From: Betaproteobacteria bacterium
GTDB lineage: Bacteria > Pseudomonadota > Gammaproteobacteria > Burkholderiales > Gallionellaceae
DNA length: 38,847 nt
Assembly: GCA_020055845.1 (NCBI GenBank)
Contig: JAGVIV010000259.1
Coordinates: forward strand, 1-38,847
Direction of reading: 5' to 3'
The position numbers and the translations under genes were made by a program. Below the pieces are notes generated by a model, which did no database searches, was not told the DNA's origin, and worked only from the letters and a program-made list of their open reading frames with translations. Below, one piece after another: positions 26,174 to 35,017 of the stretch (positions are counted from its first letter, which is position 1; each line of letters starts with the position of its first letter).

Positions 26174-26641
26174 ATGAAGAACTGTAAATTGAGTTGGATT
26201 TTGGTTGCCGTGCTGTCCGTTGTTGTTGCCGCATTGGGGTACAAATTCACAGTAGGCAATGTGCGGCCATCGGACGATGGCCGTCAGGCGGTTATGTTGA
26301 GTAAAGATGAACGCAATGCTTTGTTGTTGGAGATGCGTGTGTGGTTGCAAAGTTCGCAAGGCATTTTGGCAGCGGCTTCCTCAAAAGATTTCGATGCGGT
26401 CATCAAATCAGCCAAAGCATCGGGAATGGGGGCCGAGGCAGATACTCCCGGCTCATTGTTCAGGAAACTCCCTGTCGAGATGAAGGCGCTGGGTTTTGAT
26501 ACGCGAGGGAAATTTGATGATATCGCTGCTGAAGCGGCAAAGTCAAAAGACAGCAATCAGGTAGTAACCAAGCTGAGTGTTGCCATGAATAACTGCATCG
26601 CATGCCACGAGATGTATCGCTTCGTTGAAGAAACCAAATAA
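26174..26641 (+). CDS. Membrane-anchored class II-like c-type cytochrome
   Basis: A 155-residue protein with a single N-terminal hydrophobic segment (about 7-23) that has no obvious cleavage site. A helical domain and a C-terminal haem site CIACH (141-145) follow. This is the same architecture as the gene 39 bp upstream, with little sequence identity beyond the haem region. Probably tethered on the periplasmic face. AAGGAG lies 8 bp before the ATG. It likely shares an operon with the preceding cytochrome. Role unknown; electron transfer or NO binding is plausible. Confidence 0.82.
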   Translation: MKNCKLSWILVAVLSVVVAALGYKFTVGNVRPSDDGRQAVMLSKDERNALLLEMRVWLQSSQGILAAASSKDFDAVIKSAKASGMGAEADTPGSLFRKLPVEMKALGFDTRGKFDDIAAEAAKSKDSNQVVTKLSVAMNNCIACHEMYRFVEETK

Positions 26642-26695
26642 ACCAAGTCGAACTGTTCGGGGTCGGCTTTTATTTGAAAGAAAGGTGACATAAGC

Positions 26696-27087
26696 ATGTC
26701 TACAATCAAGCAACCCCGAGGCTGGCTGATAAGTTCACTCTCGATAGTGGCAATCCAGTTTGGTTTGATGACAATCAAGGAAGGTGGCGCAGTGTTGCTG
26801 GGTAATGAGGCGGCAGTTGCCGCTGCTGGAAACTATGTGCCATTCGTACTCTGGTTCAATTTCTTGTCGGGCTTTGCCTACATCTGTGGCTACAGCAACA
26901 TTGGGCGGTTTGGCTAGCGGTGGCAATTGCCTCCGCAATCGCACTCACATTTACTGCATTCGGTATGCACATCAATTCCGGTGGCGCTTATGAGCAACGT
27001 ACAGTTATTGCGATGAGTATGCGTACTGCGGTGTGGTTCGTGATCGCGGGCGTGACGACTCGTCTGTTGTTGCGCAAGCGTATTTGA
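26696..27087 (+). pseudogene. Frameshifted small membrane-protein gene
   Basis: The first frame encodes MSTIKQPRGWLISSLSIVAI through NFLSGFAYI and then runs to a stop at about 26917. A different frame continues without interruption as LWLQQHWAVWLAVAIASAIA through GGAYEQRTVIAM to the stop at 27087. Together they make a plausible four-helix membrane protein of about 130 residues. The shift is at about 26881-26884, where homologues as I recall them have roughly six more residues, so a deletion of about 16 bp is likely. Either it is a recent pseudogene or this is an assembly error. It follows the cytochrome genes on the same strand. Confidence 0.75.
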
Positions 27088-27121
27088 AATTCTCGTGAAA
27101 GGTGCGTTGATTTAGATCACG

Positions 27122-27148
27122 CGTCAGCCTGTGAAAGTAAAGCTGACG
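27122..27148. repeat. Inverted repeat beside repeat copy 2
   Basis: CGTCAGC (27122-27128) and GCTGACG (27142-27148) are perfect 7-bp arms with a 13-base loop, 35 bp after the broken membrane-protein gene. No T-run follows, so termination is uncertain. Confidence 0.5.
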
Positions 27149-27209
27149 GCTGATAATTTATCATCGTAAACAGGCGGTAAAAAAGCAGCCTGTCGCCACC
27201 GTCTCTTGT

Positions 27210-27340
27210 GGGTCGATAGTACGCAGTCGAGATTTTAGATAGCAGACGTTCAGGATGATTCCCGCGCCGATGGCCGGTAACGAGTCCATACCGGTCGTTG
27301 GATAATTTAGGTGCCACCGGCTGCTATGGCCGAATTGCAG
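27210..27340 (-). repeat. 131-bp dispersed repeat, copy 2 (inverted relative to copy 1)
   Basis: The reverse complement matches 12013-12143 at about 127 of 131 positions. The flanks differ completely, so the repeat unit is sharply bounded: CTATCGACCC on one side, TGCAATTCGG on the other. It closes the accessory block opposite copy 1. Confidence 0.9.
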
Positions 27341-27761
27341 TCTATCTAGGCCCTAATTATGAATGCCGCTTGTTTTCCTCCGGACAGAAAATCCAAAGTA
27401 CAAAATGTGATGGAAAGCAACTAGTTGCACTGATTTAAATTCATAATCTTGCACTAGGAAATTTCGTATGCCTATTGCCGCGCTACTGACCGTTGCATGC
27501 TCAGCTATATCAAATATATTTATGTTTAGCTCCCAAGACGGCGCTTGCATTCTTAGTAATGCCCCCCAGAGCTGCCGGTATCTCTCCTATGAAATCTTTG
27601 TATAGCCCAATAACTTACAGGTAATGCTGCGATAAATCGCACTTGCAGTGCAATTTATCTTATTGATGAATAAAGAAATATATTGCATTTTTCCCAGCCT
27701 GCCCCAAAATATTCATCAGGCCACATTGGCTAGTTCGAATGCAAAATCGATTGGGATAAAT
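27341..27761. other. Intergenic region with no supported gene
   Basis: AT-rich. A 45-codon frame at 27468-27605 has AGGAA 7 bp upstream but shows no recognisable pattern. Nothing else is visible except the approach to the small gene at 27762. Confidence 0.35.
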
Positions 27762-27890
27762 ATGATCCGCACATTTTCTCAAGGGTTCATTAAGGGGGCC
27801 AAAGAAACCCCGCGCGCATTCTTTGCTCCAGCAGTTGCACTCTGGAGAGTGTTGCTAATTACGACAGAGTCACTCGTGAGCAAGAAGTGA
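27762..27890 (+). CDS. Small conserved-looking protein (42 aa)
   Basis: ATG at 27762 encodes MIRTFSQGFIKGAKETPRAF followed by FAPAVALWRVLLITTESLVSKK. The pattern of a basic amphipathic start, a KETPRxFFAP motif and a hydrophobic segment resembles short proteins I recall from proteobacterial accessory regions. The frame extends upstream to GTG 27648, but that extension looks random. The stop TGA overlaps the GTG of the next small gene (GTGA). Function unknown; possibly membrane associated. Confidence 0.5.
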   Translation: MIRTFSQGFIKGAKETPRAFFAPAVALWRVLLITTESLVSKK

Positions 27891-28048
27891 GTTCTGAATG
27901 CATCAGTGAGCTTCCAGAAGGATTCATCTCTTGGGAGGCATTCTTGGCACAGCTTCCCATTGAGGAGCGGGAGCAAATCAAGCAAGGCGGGGAGGAAATT
28001 GCGCAGGAAATCGCCAAGGCGAGATCCATTGCAGCCAATAAGACCTGA
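27887..28048 (+). CDS. Small acidic protein (53 aa), overlapping the previous gene
   Basis: GTG at 27887 overlaps the stop of the 42-aa gene by 4 bp and opens a 53-residue product reading SSECISELPEGFISWEAFLA, then QLPIEEREQIKQGGEEIAQE and a short basic end. It is strongly helical and charge-rich, unlike a random frame. The overlap is the classic sign of translational coupling. Function unknown; an antitoxin-like or regulatory partner for the upstream peptide is one possibility, without direct evidence. Confidence 0.5.
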   Translation: MSSECISELPEGFISWEAFLAQLPIEEREQIKQGGEEIAQEIAKARSIAANKT

Positions 28049-28392
28049 TGGATGTCTGAGCTTCCCTCGGTAATTCGTCTTCCAAGAGGTGAGTTTCATG
28101 CTACCAGTTTTTCCGGGTTAAATGCAGTCGTTAAATTTTTGTGCTTCTCAACGTCTGCTACGGGAAGCGGACTTAATCGACGGCGTGCGCCACCGGCAGC
28201 TAAGGCCGAGAATGTGAGGGTCAGAAATCGGTGCTACGTCATTTTGATGCAATGGCCTGCCCAATGCCAGAAGGGGCTTTGCAGCTGCAACTAAATCCGA
28301 AAATGCTTTAACTGATCGGTACCAGAGAAACCATTAAGCAGTCTCTCAGTTTTAAATTTATAGGCCGGAATAAGTACACATCATGTCGTGCC
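28049..28392. repeat. Intergenic region with a rearranged repeat fragment
   Basis: At about 28150-28205 the reverse complement contains CGGCCTTAGCTGCCGGTGGC, close to the first end of the 131-bp repeat (CGGCCATAGCAGCCGGTGGC). CAACGTCTGCT and AAGCGGAC, pieces seen in or beside copy 1, are also present. The copy lacks the middle. No gene supported. Confidence 0.5.
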
Positions 28393-28770
28393 TTATTCAA
28401 TTACCGTCAGTTCAATCTCTAGCCGGTCAAATTTCTCACTATGCGATTCTAATTTGTAGACGCGCAGTTTGTACCACGCCTCATCTTCATCATGTGACAC
28501 GCACAATTTGATATTGAAGCGGCTGCTAATCTGAATTGCCGAAGTGATACCAGTTTTATCGAAGCGCTCATCCCGTCCATGAAGAGTGGCAAGAAAATCT
28601 AACAGTAGTGCAGGTGAGATGAACGAAACATAGAGAAGCAACTCCATGCTTCCAAAATCGGCCCTCCACTCAAGTAAACAGTCCCTCGCATCTGTCATTG
28701 AATGCTTGAGCATGATTTTCTTTAATTCAGTTGGGCGAGTTGTCTGTTTTGAAATTGACATGAATGACAT
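28393..28770 (-). CDS. Hypothetical protein (125 aa)
   Basis: I do not recognise this family. It begins MSFMSISKQTTRPTELKKIM (a second Met at residue 4 is an alternative start) and has a central hydrophobic stretch MELLLYVSFISPALLLDFLATL. The C-terminal half is charged and beta-like, ending LEIELTVIE. It lies on the same strand as the restriction island, 330 bp after the 510-aa gene. Codon use and length suggest a real gene, but no motif supports a function. It may be the last member of the island or an unrelated gene. Confidence 0.5.
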   Translation of the reverse strand: MSFMSISKQTTRPTELKKIMLKHSMTDARDCLLEWRADFGSMELLLYVSFISPALLLDFLATLHGRDERFDKTGITSAIQISSRFNIKLCVSHDEDEAWYKLRVYKLESHSEKFDRLEIELTVIE

Positions 28771-29099
28771 GCTATTTATGATTGATCTATAGCTGGCAGA
28801 TGAATTCTTGGCTCAAAAACTGAAACAGTGGAAAAAATTGGACTCTGATTAGTGGATAGCATCGGACGCTGTTTGACACTGGTTGCCCAGCGTCCATCCT
28901 CCTCCATCTAGCACTATACACCTACACCGAGAATCAAAGATGGCTTAGCTTTGGGGCTGCGATGATCCGCACACAATAAAGCACTTTGACACCTGAAATT
29001 CGAAATCGCACTACCAAGGACGTCCGAACTGCCCGTGTGCTAATGTTCGCTCGGTGTATGAAGTCAGACATCTCCCCGATCGGATCTTCTTACAGACTG
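28771..29099. other. Intergenic region with a hairpin
   Basis: GGACGCTG (28864-28871) and CAGCGTCC (28888-28895) are perfect 8-bp arms, downstream of the 510-aa gene in its reading direction. No T-run follows. A weak frame on the plus strand from 28986 shadows the neighbouring gene and is not supported. Confidence 0.45.
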
Positions 29100-30632
29100 C
29101 TACTCCCCCAACATCTCAGCCAATTGGTTACTTTTTTCAAATGCATCCAAATGCAATATCAACGCACCATATGTTTCGAATCTAGCTTCGTGCCATTCCC
29201 CTGCCATTCCAGCCCTCGCGCTCATCTCGAAGTATGTTGAATCATTTTTCACCTTAAAGATTTGAATTTGCACGTCACTAAAAACAAAATTCAGCGTTGC
29301 ATCAAATCGGGCAAAGACTTCAAAGCCATGCGATTCAAGTGATGCCAACTCTTCTTCTGTGAAATGCAGATAATCAAATTCTTGGCTGTTCTCATCCTCT
29401 TCGGATACTTCCCACTCTTCCGAGATGGGAATGTCCGCAAGACGTGTGTTGAATCCGATATCACCCTCAAACCCCATGACCCCATAAAGAGCAAAGCTAA
29501 TCTCCGAACGCGGACAATATTTGTTACGGCCGAAACCCGAAGCATCAACTTCACCAACAATCCGTCGCTGTGCTGCTTCGCGCAATTTCCCTTGTATAGA
29601 ATTAAAGGCATGCTTGCGCCCTTTGCAACTTGGAGTTTGCATAAATGCAGCAGCTCCTTTTACTGCACTCCAGATACATACCAATATCTGATTTACAGGT
29701 AGATCATTAAGTAATTCCTCGAATATCTTTTCTGTTTTTTCTCCCGTATCGGAATCGAACCCATGTTCCCCAAGCATGTGCTGCATGTACTGAACGCATT
29801 CATCCACTGCAATAGTCCGAATGAGGATTGGTAGCTCTGCCTTTTGAAAGCGTGACAAACCGCCTACAAAAAGACTGCCCAGATAGTTCTGGGTATCCGG
29901 AATGTCCATACAGAATTCATCGTTCATTCGAATCGCTGGGAGAAGCGCTGCTTGAACGAAATACCAACTTATCGTTCTATCTTTATTTTCCAAAAAATTC
30001 GCAGTTGTGCAATGCTCAAGATCGATTTGAAGTAAATCACTTTTATAGATGGCTCGAAGCGAATTTATCGACTTATCTTTAGTTGGCCAAAAAAGCTCCT
30101 GCTTTTCCTGAAAGGGAACAAGATGTGTCAAATCCTCTGCCGCCCAAGTCTTCAACAAAGCATACAATCCTACCAACTCTGCTAAGGCAATCTCGCCGAT
30201 ATCTTGATACGACAAAGCTGGCTGGTCTTTATAGGCTTCGCGAATCTTATCGACGAAGGATGTTGCTTGCCGCTCTTTCTCCTGCTTTCTTGCATCAGAA
30301 CAATGAGCACATTTACAGTCCTTCAAAGGAATGCTCTGATTTCCCTCGATATTGGCAGTGACTATATGCCCGCACTTTTGGCAAGAATGAAGTATTTGAT
30401 CGATTGGCTTTGCTTTACTTGGAAGATTTGCGAGCATAGGTGAATTGCCACAAACGATACAGTTAAGATTATTTATCCTGACATTACCAAACAAGAGGTA
30501 AAACCTGGCTTCCGCCACATCCTCCAATCCCAATTCATCTAGCAACGAACGCACACTTTCTCCGCCCCTGTATCTTTGGTACAAAGCTAATATTTCAGAT
30601 GGTGACTTGCTGCTGAGTGCATTGCCTTCCAT
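29100..30632 (-). CDS. Zinc-ribbon protein of unknown function in the restriction operon (510 aa)
   Basis: I do not recognise this protein. The N-terminal 110 residues contain a helical segment (SPSEILALYQRYRGGESVRS) resembling a small helix-turn-helix. Three Cys clusters follow: Cys58/Cys61 (CIVC), Cys84/Cys87 (CQKC) and Cys106/108/111 (CKCAHC), suggesting zinc ribbons for nucleic-acid or protein binding. The remaining 400 residues have no visible catalytic motif and end in an acidic, probably beta-rich region (EEWEVSEEDENSQEF). ATG at 30632 is preferred over GTG at 30641. It lies 41 bp after hsdR on the same strand with no terminator between, so it is probably co-transcribed with the type I system. 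Confidence 0.75.
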   Translation of the reverse strand: MEGNALSSKSPSEILALYQRYRGGESVRSLLDELGLEDVAEARFYLLFGNVRINNLNCIVCGNSPMLANLPSKAKPIDQILHSCQKCGHIVTANIEGNQSIPLKDCKCAHCSDARKQEKERQATSFVDKIREAYKDQPALSYQDIGEIALAELVGLYALLKTWAAEDLTHLVPFQEKQELFWPTKDKSINSLRAIYKSDLLQIDLEHCTTANFLENKDRTISWYFVQAALLPAIRMNDEFCMDIPDTQNYLGSLFVGGLSRFQKAELPILIRTIAVDECVQYMQHMLGEHGFDSDTGEKTEKIFEELLNDLPVNQILVCIWSAVKGAAAFMQTPSCKGRKHAFNSIQGKLREAAQRRIVGEVDASGFGRNKYCPRSEISFALYGVMGFEGDIGFNTRLADIPISEEWEVSEEDENSQEFDYLHFTEEELASLESHGFEVFARFDATLNFVFSDVQIQIFKVKNDSTYFEMSARAGMAGEWHEARFETYGALILHLDAFEKSNQLAEMLGE

Positions 30633-30673
30633 ACCTATCACCCAATATCTATTGAAACGAAATATTAATCATT

Positions 30674-33600
30674 CTATAACCATGCCTCACCCAATGCCTG
30701 AGCCTGTTGCAACACCAGTTCAACAGCCGCATCCTGCATATCCGGCGGATATTTATACTTGCGCAAGATGCGTTTCACCATCAAACGCAATTTCGCTCTC
30801 ACACTTTCGCGCTGCGACCAATCGACGCTCAAGTTTTGGCGCAAGCTCTCAGTCAACTCATGGGCGATTTTCTTTAGTATCTCGTCACTCAATTCGCGCA
30901 CTGCGGATTCATTGTCGGCCAGCGCATCGTAGAAACGAATCTCGTCTTCCGTCAGCCCCAGCTCATCGCCACGCTCTGCCGCCGCGCGGAATTTCTTCGC
31001 CATCGCGATCAACTCTTCGATGACTTGCGCCGTTTCAATGGCGCGGTTCTGGTAACGTTTGATCACATCAGTCAGCAGATCGGAGAACTTCTTGTCCTGC
31101 ACAATGTTGCCCGCAAAGCGGGTTTTAATTTCCCCTTGCAGTAAACGCTCCAGCAACTCAACCGCCAGATTCTTCTCCGGCAGGTTGCGCACCTCGGCAA
31201 GAAACGCATCATCCAGAATACCGATGTTGGGCTTATCCAAACCCACCGCGTTGAAAATATCCACCACCTCTTCCGACACCACCGCCGAACCGATGATCTG
31301 CCGGATTGCTAACTCGCGCTCCTCGTTGGTTTTCTTTTGCTGGCTGATCTCGCGCTTGGTCAGGATCACTTTCACCGCCTGGAAAAACGCCACCTCTTCA
31401 CGCACGGCTTTGGCTTCGTCTAGTGTGCAGCACAAGGTGAACGCCTTGCTCATCGCCAGTGCGGTATCGGCAAAGCGCTTCTTGCCATCCTTCTCGCCCA
31501 GCACATGGTTGGCTGCGCCCGCGAGACGTTTGTGGCTGGCCGTTAAGAAGTCGCTGTAGTCGTAGCCGGACAACAGACCGCGCAGGATGTCCAACTTTTC
31601 TTCCAGCACCGCATACGCCTCATGCGCATCCACCGTCGGCTTGCCGCGCCCGTTGCTATTGGTGTATTCCTTCAGCGCACTGCGCAACTCATTGGCGATG
31701 CCGATATAGTCCACCACCAAGCCGCCTTGCTTGTCTTTGAACACACGATTCACCCGTGCAATCGCTTGCATCAGGTTGTGCCCCTTCATCGGCTTATCCA
31801 CGTAAAGGGTGTGCACGCACGGCGCATCAAAGCCCGTCAGCCACATATCGCGCACAATGACGATCTGCAACGGATCAGCGGGGTCTTTGAAGCGCTTCTC
31901 CAAGCGTTTCTTCATCTGCCCACTGTAGATGTGCGGACGCAGCAAAGCCTTATCGCTGGCCGATCCCGTCATCACGATCTTGATCGCGCCTTTCTCGGGA
32001 TCAGCGTCATGCCACTCAGGGCGCAGCTTGATGATCTCGTTGTACAAGTGGACGCAAATCTCGCGGCTCATCGCCACGACCATCGCCTTGCCCGTCTGCG
32101 CCTTGCTGCGTTCCTCATAGTGCGCCACCAAATCCGCCGCCACACTCGCCACACGCGGCTCTGCCCCCACCACTTTTTCTAACGCAGCCCAGCGGCTCTT
32201 CAACTTGGCTTGCTGGCTTTCCTCTTCGTCTTCGGCCAGCTCATCCACCTCATCGTCAATCTGCACCAGCTCTTCCGCTTTCAAAGACAACTTGGCCAAG
32301 CGAGACTCAAAGTAGATGGCTACAGTCGCACCGTCTTCCTTCGCCTGCTGCATGTCGTACACATGGATGTAATCGCCGAACACAGCGCGCGTGTCTCGGT
32401 CTTCGCTGGAAACAGGCGTACCGGTGAAAGCCACGAACGTGGCATTGGGTAAGGCATCGCGCAAGTGCTGTGCGTAGCCCACTTGATAAACCGACTTCGG
32501 CTCCGCCGCCATCAACGCTTGCGCATCATTCGCTGCTTCACGCGAAGGCTTGATGGTCTTCAGCTTCGCCTCAAACCCGTATTGCGTGCGGTGCGCCTCG
32601 TCGGCAATCACCACGATATTGCTGCGCTCAGAAAGAATGGGGAAGGTGTCTTCATCCTCACCCGGCATGAACTTCTGAATGGTGGCGAACACAATGCCGC
32701 CCGAGGGACGGTTGGACAACTTCGCGCGCAAATCTTGCCGCGTGTTGGCTTGCACCGGCTGCTCGCGCAACAAATCCTGCGCCAGCGAAAACACCCCGAA
32801 CAACTGCCCGTCCAAATCGTTGCGGTCGGTAATCACCACAATGGTCGGATTTTCCATCGCCGTTTCGCGCATCACCCGCGCAGCAAAGCACGTCATGGTG
32901 ATGCTCTTACCGCTGCCCTGCGTATGCCACACCACGCCGCCCTTGTGCGACCCACCGGGGCGCGAAGCGGTCACCACCTGATTGATTGCCGCGCGCACCG
33001 CATGGAACTGGTGATAGCCCGCAATCTTTTTAATCAGCGCACCATCATCCTCGAACAGCACAAAGTAGCGCAGATAATCGAGCAGATAGGCCGGAGCCAG
33101 CACACCGCGAATCAGCGTCTCCAACTCATTGAACTGCCCCAGCGGATCAAGCATCGCCCCGTCAATCGTGCGCCACTGCATGAAGCGCTCGGCATCACTC
33201 GACAACGAACCCAGCCGCGCCTCGCTGCCGTCCGAAATGACCAGCACCTCGTTGTACTGGAACACATCGGGAATCTGCTCTTTGTAAGTTTGAATCTGGT
33301 CATAGGCTTTCCAGATGTCGGCGGCTTCATCGGCGGGATTCTTTAGTTCCAGCAACACCAGCGGCAAACCGTTCACGAACAGAATCACATCCGGTCGGCG
33401 GGTGTGGTGTGCGCCTTTAATAGAAAACTGATTGATTGCCAGCCACTCATTGCGGCTAGGCTCTGCCCAATTAACAAGCCGCACAAAATCGCCGCGCGTC
33501 TCATTACATTGCTGATACTGCACCGGAACACCGCCCACCAACAATTGATGAAAGTGCTTGTTGGCCGAGAGCAGCACTGGCGTGCCCAGATCAACCACCT

Positions 33601-33826
33601 GCTTGATCGCATCCTCACGTGCAGCCGCAGGTATCGCCGGATTCAGCCGCTCAACCGCCGCACGCAACCGCTCCACCAGCACCACCTGCCGGTAATCGCT
33701 GCGCTCGGGTGCATCGCCATCTACCGCGATGTCCGGGCCGTACAACGTGGAATAGCCCACCTCGGTGAGCCAGCCTAATGCTTCCTGTTCCAGTTGGTCT
33801 TCGGTCATCAAAAAATTCCAATGCAT
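30674..33826 (-). CDS. hsdR: HsdR, type I restriction enzyme endonuclease/translocase subunit
   Basis: About 1050 residues. The N-terminal nuclease domain has PD-(D/E)xK residues Asp146 (RRPDVILF) and Glu160-x-Lys162 (LLELKNP). The SF2 motor follows, with Walker A TQGSGKS, DEAH box [12 protein letters not shown], motif III FTGTP and motif VI IARVNR. A C-terminal helical domain binds the methylase. HsdR cuts unmodified DNA after ATP-driven translocation, in complex with HsdM2S. ATG at 33808 ([14 protein letters not shown], the usual family start) is an alternative to 33826. The gene is intact. DUF3800 and kwaAB separate it from hsdS. Confidence 0.95.
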   Translation of the reverse strand: MHWNFLMTEDQLEQEALGWLTEVGYSTLYGPDIAVDGDAPERSDYRQVVLVERLRAAVERLNPAIPAAAREDAIKQVVDLGTPVLLSANKHFHQLLVGGVPVQYQQCNETRGDFVRLVNWAEPSRNEWLAINQFSIKGAHHTRRPDVILFVNGLPLVLLELKNPADEAADIWKAYDQIQTYKEQIPDVFQYNEVLVISDGSEARLGSLSSDAERFMQWRTIDGAMLDPLGQFNELETLIRGVLAPAYLLDYLRYFVLFEDDGALIKKIAGYHQFHAVRAAINQVVTASRPGGSHKGGVVWHTQGSGKSITMTCFAARVMRETAMENPTIVVITDRNDLDGQLFGVFSLAQDLLREQPVQANTRQDLRAKLSNRPSGGIVFATIQKFMPGEDEDTFPILSERSNIVVIADEAHRTQYGFEAKLKTIKPSREAANDAQALMAAEPKSVYQVGYAQHLRDALPNATFVAFTGTPVSSEDRDTRAVFGDYIHVYDMQQAKEDGATVAIYFESRLAKLSLKAEELVQIDDEVDELAEDEEESQQAKLKSRWAALEKVVGAEPRVASVAADLVAHYEERSKAQTGKAMVVAMSREICVHLYNEIIKLRPEWHDADPEKGAIKIVMTGSASDKALLRPHIYSGQMKKRLEKRFKDPADPLQIVIVRDMWLTGFDAPCVHTLYVDKPMKGHNLMQAIARVNRVFKDKQGGLVVDYIGIANELRSALKEYTNSNGRGKPTVDAHEAYAVLEEKLDILRGLLSGYDYSDFLTASHKRLAGAANHVLGEKDGKKRFADTALAMSKAFTLCCTLDEAKAVREEVAFFQAVKVILTKREISQQKKTNEERELAIRQIIGSAVVSEEVVDIFNAVGLDKPNIGILDDAFLAEVRNLPEKNLAVELLERLLQGEIKTRFAGNIVQDKKFSDLLTDVIKRYQNRAIETAQVIEELIAMAKKFRAAAERGDELGLTEDEIRFYDALADNESAVRELSDEILKKIAHELTESLRQNLSVDWSQRESVRAKLRLMVKRILRKYKYPPDMQDAAVELVLQQAQALGEAWL

Positions 33827-34048
33827 GTTGATACGGCACGTAAAGTGTTTATTCCTAGTAGCAACTTAACATTCAACTTAGCAAGCTAAGTTCATAACCA
33901 ACTGATTTATATATGACATAACTCTGAATAACGCAAGATTTAGCATTAACTAAATGACTGTTAAGAAGCATTCCGTAGCTGATTTTAAGTTGCCAGCCAG
34001 AGTATTGCCGCATAGAATACGTCCATGGACTGGGGATTCTCGGTCGGC
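33827..34048. other. Intergenic region between hsdR and the DUF3800 gene
   Basis: About 220 bp, AT-rich near hsdR, with no open frame I can support. It must carry any separate hsdR promoter. It ends in the plus-strand terminator at 34049. Confidence 0.4.
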
Positions 34049-34084
34049 AAAGGCCTCCGGCGATAGTCGGGGGCTTTTGTTTTT
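34049..34084 (+). terminator. Plus-strand rho-independent terminator without an obvious gene
   Basis: GCCTCCGGC-GATA-GTCGGGGGC pairs over 9 bp with two wobbles and is followed by TTTTGTTTTT on the plus strand. All genes around it read left on the minus strand, so it would end an unrecognised plus-strand transcript, possibly a small RNA starting after about 33900. Confidence 0.65.
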
Positions 34085-34089
34085 GTGCC

Positions 34090-34857
34090 TCACGGAAACA
34101 CCTTCAACCCTAAACCCTCCGCATGTCCATTGGTCTGCGCCAGCTTGGCTTTTAGCAAATCAAATGCGCGGTTAGGCTGATCAGGCCGAATCACCGACAA
34201 CCCAATAGGTCGCGCAACCAAATCGGCAAGCTGCAAGCCCGACGAGTTGGATCGTTTGTCGGCAAACACAATCTCAAACGGAAAGTCTTCGCTCTTGTAA
34301 TTACCACCATCACAGATGCGGCGAAACTCCAGCTCCAGCTCGTTATCCTCGTTTTGGCCGCGCTTCTCCACCACCAAATGAACATGCGGATTTTCTTTAT
34401 TGCCGCTACGCCATTCGCCCTGCTTCTTCAAAAACGCACTGATACGCTCCAAACCAAACTGCAAGGCCAGATGGTAAGGATTCTCCGGTGTTTTGTATCG
34501 TTCCTGTAGCTTATCCTTGCGGATCACCACTGCGACCAGATGAAACGGCGCTGCCGCCATGATGCTCGTCAGTTCCTCGATAAAGGCTGCTTTCAATGCC
34601 TTGGTTTTCAGAAAAGCAAAAGCCCCAAGGTCACGCCGAATCTCACGCTCATGCAAAATCACCTGATCATGTCCAAAGTGACGAAACTTGAAGCCCTGCA
34701 CGGCAGGCACAATCTCCGCCAGATATTGGTTTTTGCGCACCACCATGAAAGCCAACACTAGCAAGGGGAAGTCGGGGTCAATATTACCCAAGGACGGACT
34801 TCCGCTCTCGTCAACGAAGACCAGATACTCGCTGAAAGCTTTACTCGCATGTGTCAT
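34090..34857 (-). CDS. DUF3800 domain protein
   Basis: A 255-residue protein with the DUF3800 opening YLVFVDESGSPSLGN (Asp and Glu near 15-16) and the conserved C-terminal block FADKRSNSSGLQLADLVARPIGL. The family is thought to have an RNase H-like fold with acidic active-site residues, and its members often lie in defence islands and on mobile elements. Biochemical function is unknown. It sits between the kwaAB cassette and hsdR on the same strand, so it may be co-expressed with the restriction system. The ORF is intact, with no membrane segments. Confidence 0.85.
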   Translation of the reverse strand: MTHASKAFSEYLVFVDESGSPSLGNIDPDFPLLVLAFMVVRKNQYLAEIVPAVQGFKFRHFGHDQVILHEREIRRDLGAFAFLKTKALKAAFIEELTSIMAAAPFHLVAVVIRKDKLQERYKTPENPYHLALQFGLERISAFLKKQGEWRSGNKENPHVHLVVEKRGQNEDNELELEFRRICDGGNYKSEDFPFEIVFADKRSNSSGLQLADLVARPIGLSVIRPDQPNRAFDLLKAKLAQTNGHAEGLGLKVFP

Positions 34858-34935
34858 GTGCCAACCTTTTCAAAAATAGCCTCTACGAATTTGGTCAGCA
34901 GGCTGCTGGCTAATTTAAATAACGGCATTTTATGC

Positions 34936-35016
34936 CTATTCCAGCGCAGCCTCGGCTTCCGGCACGCGCAGTTGGCCGGAGATCAGGCGGGGGAGCAGCG
35001 TGTCGCTGGGCGTCAT
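34936..35016 (-). pseudogene. Duplicated 3' end of hsdS (26-codon remnant)
   Basis: The minus strand encodes [26 protein letters not shown] and a stop. Full-length hsdS at 36516 ends [22 protein letters not shown]. The DNA at 34972-35006 matches 36549-36583 at 33 of 35 bases. The scrap starts 1 bp after the kwaB stop, and its different final residues suggest it is the tail of the original hsdS, or of another allele, displaced when kwaAB entered. Confidence 0.85.
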
Positions 35017-35017
35017 A

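Noticed and set aside
27468-27605. 45-codon frame with AGGAA upstream and a TVAC sequence
   Set aside because: The N terminus has no positive charge, so it is a poor lipoprotein signal, and there is no family resemblance or coupled neighbour.
28986-29240. 84-codon plus-strand frame overlapping the end of the 510-aa gene
   Set aside because: The second half is antisense to the 510-aa gene and the first half has no motif or start signal. A remnant of another gene cannot be excluded.
31622-33346. Long plus-strand frames opposite hsdR (186 and 293 codons)
   Set aside because: Both are shadows of the intact hsdR gene, with no ribosome-binding site or domain pattern.
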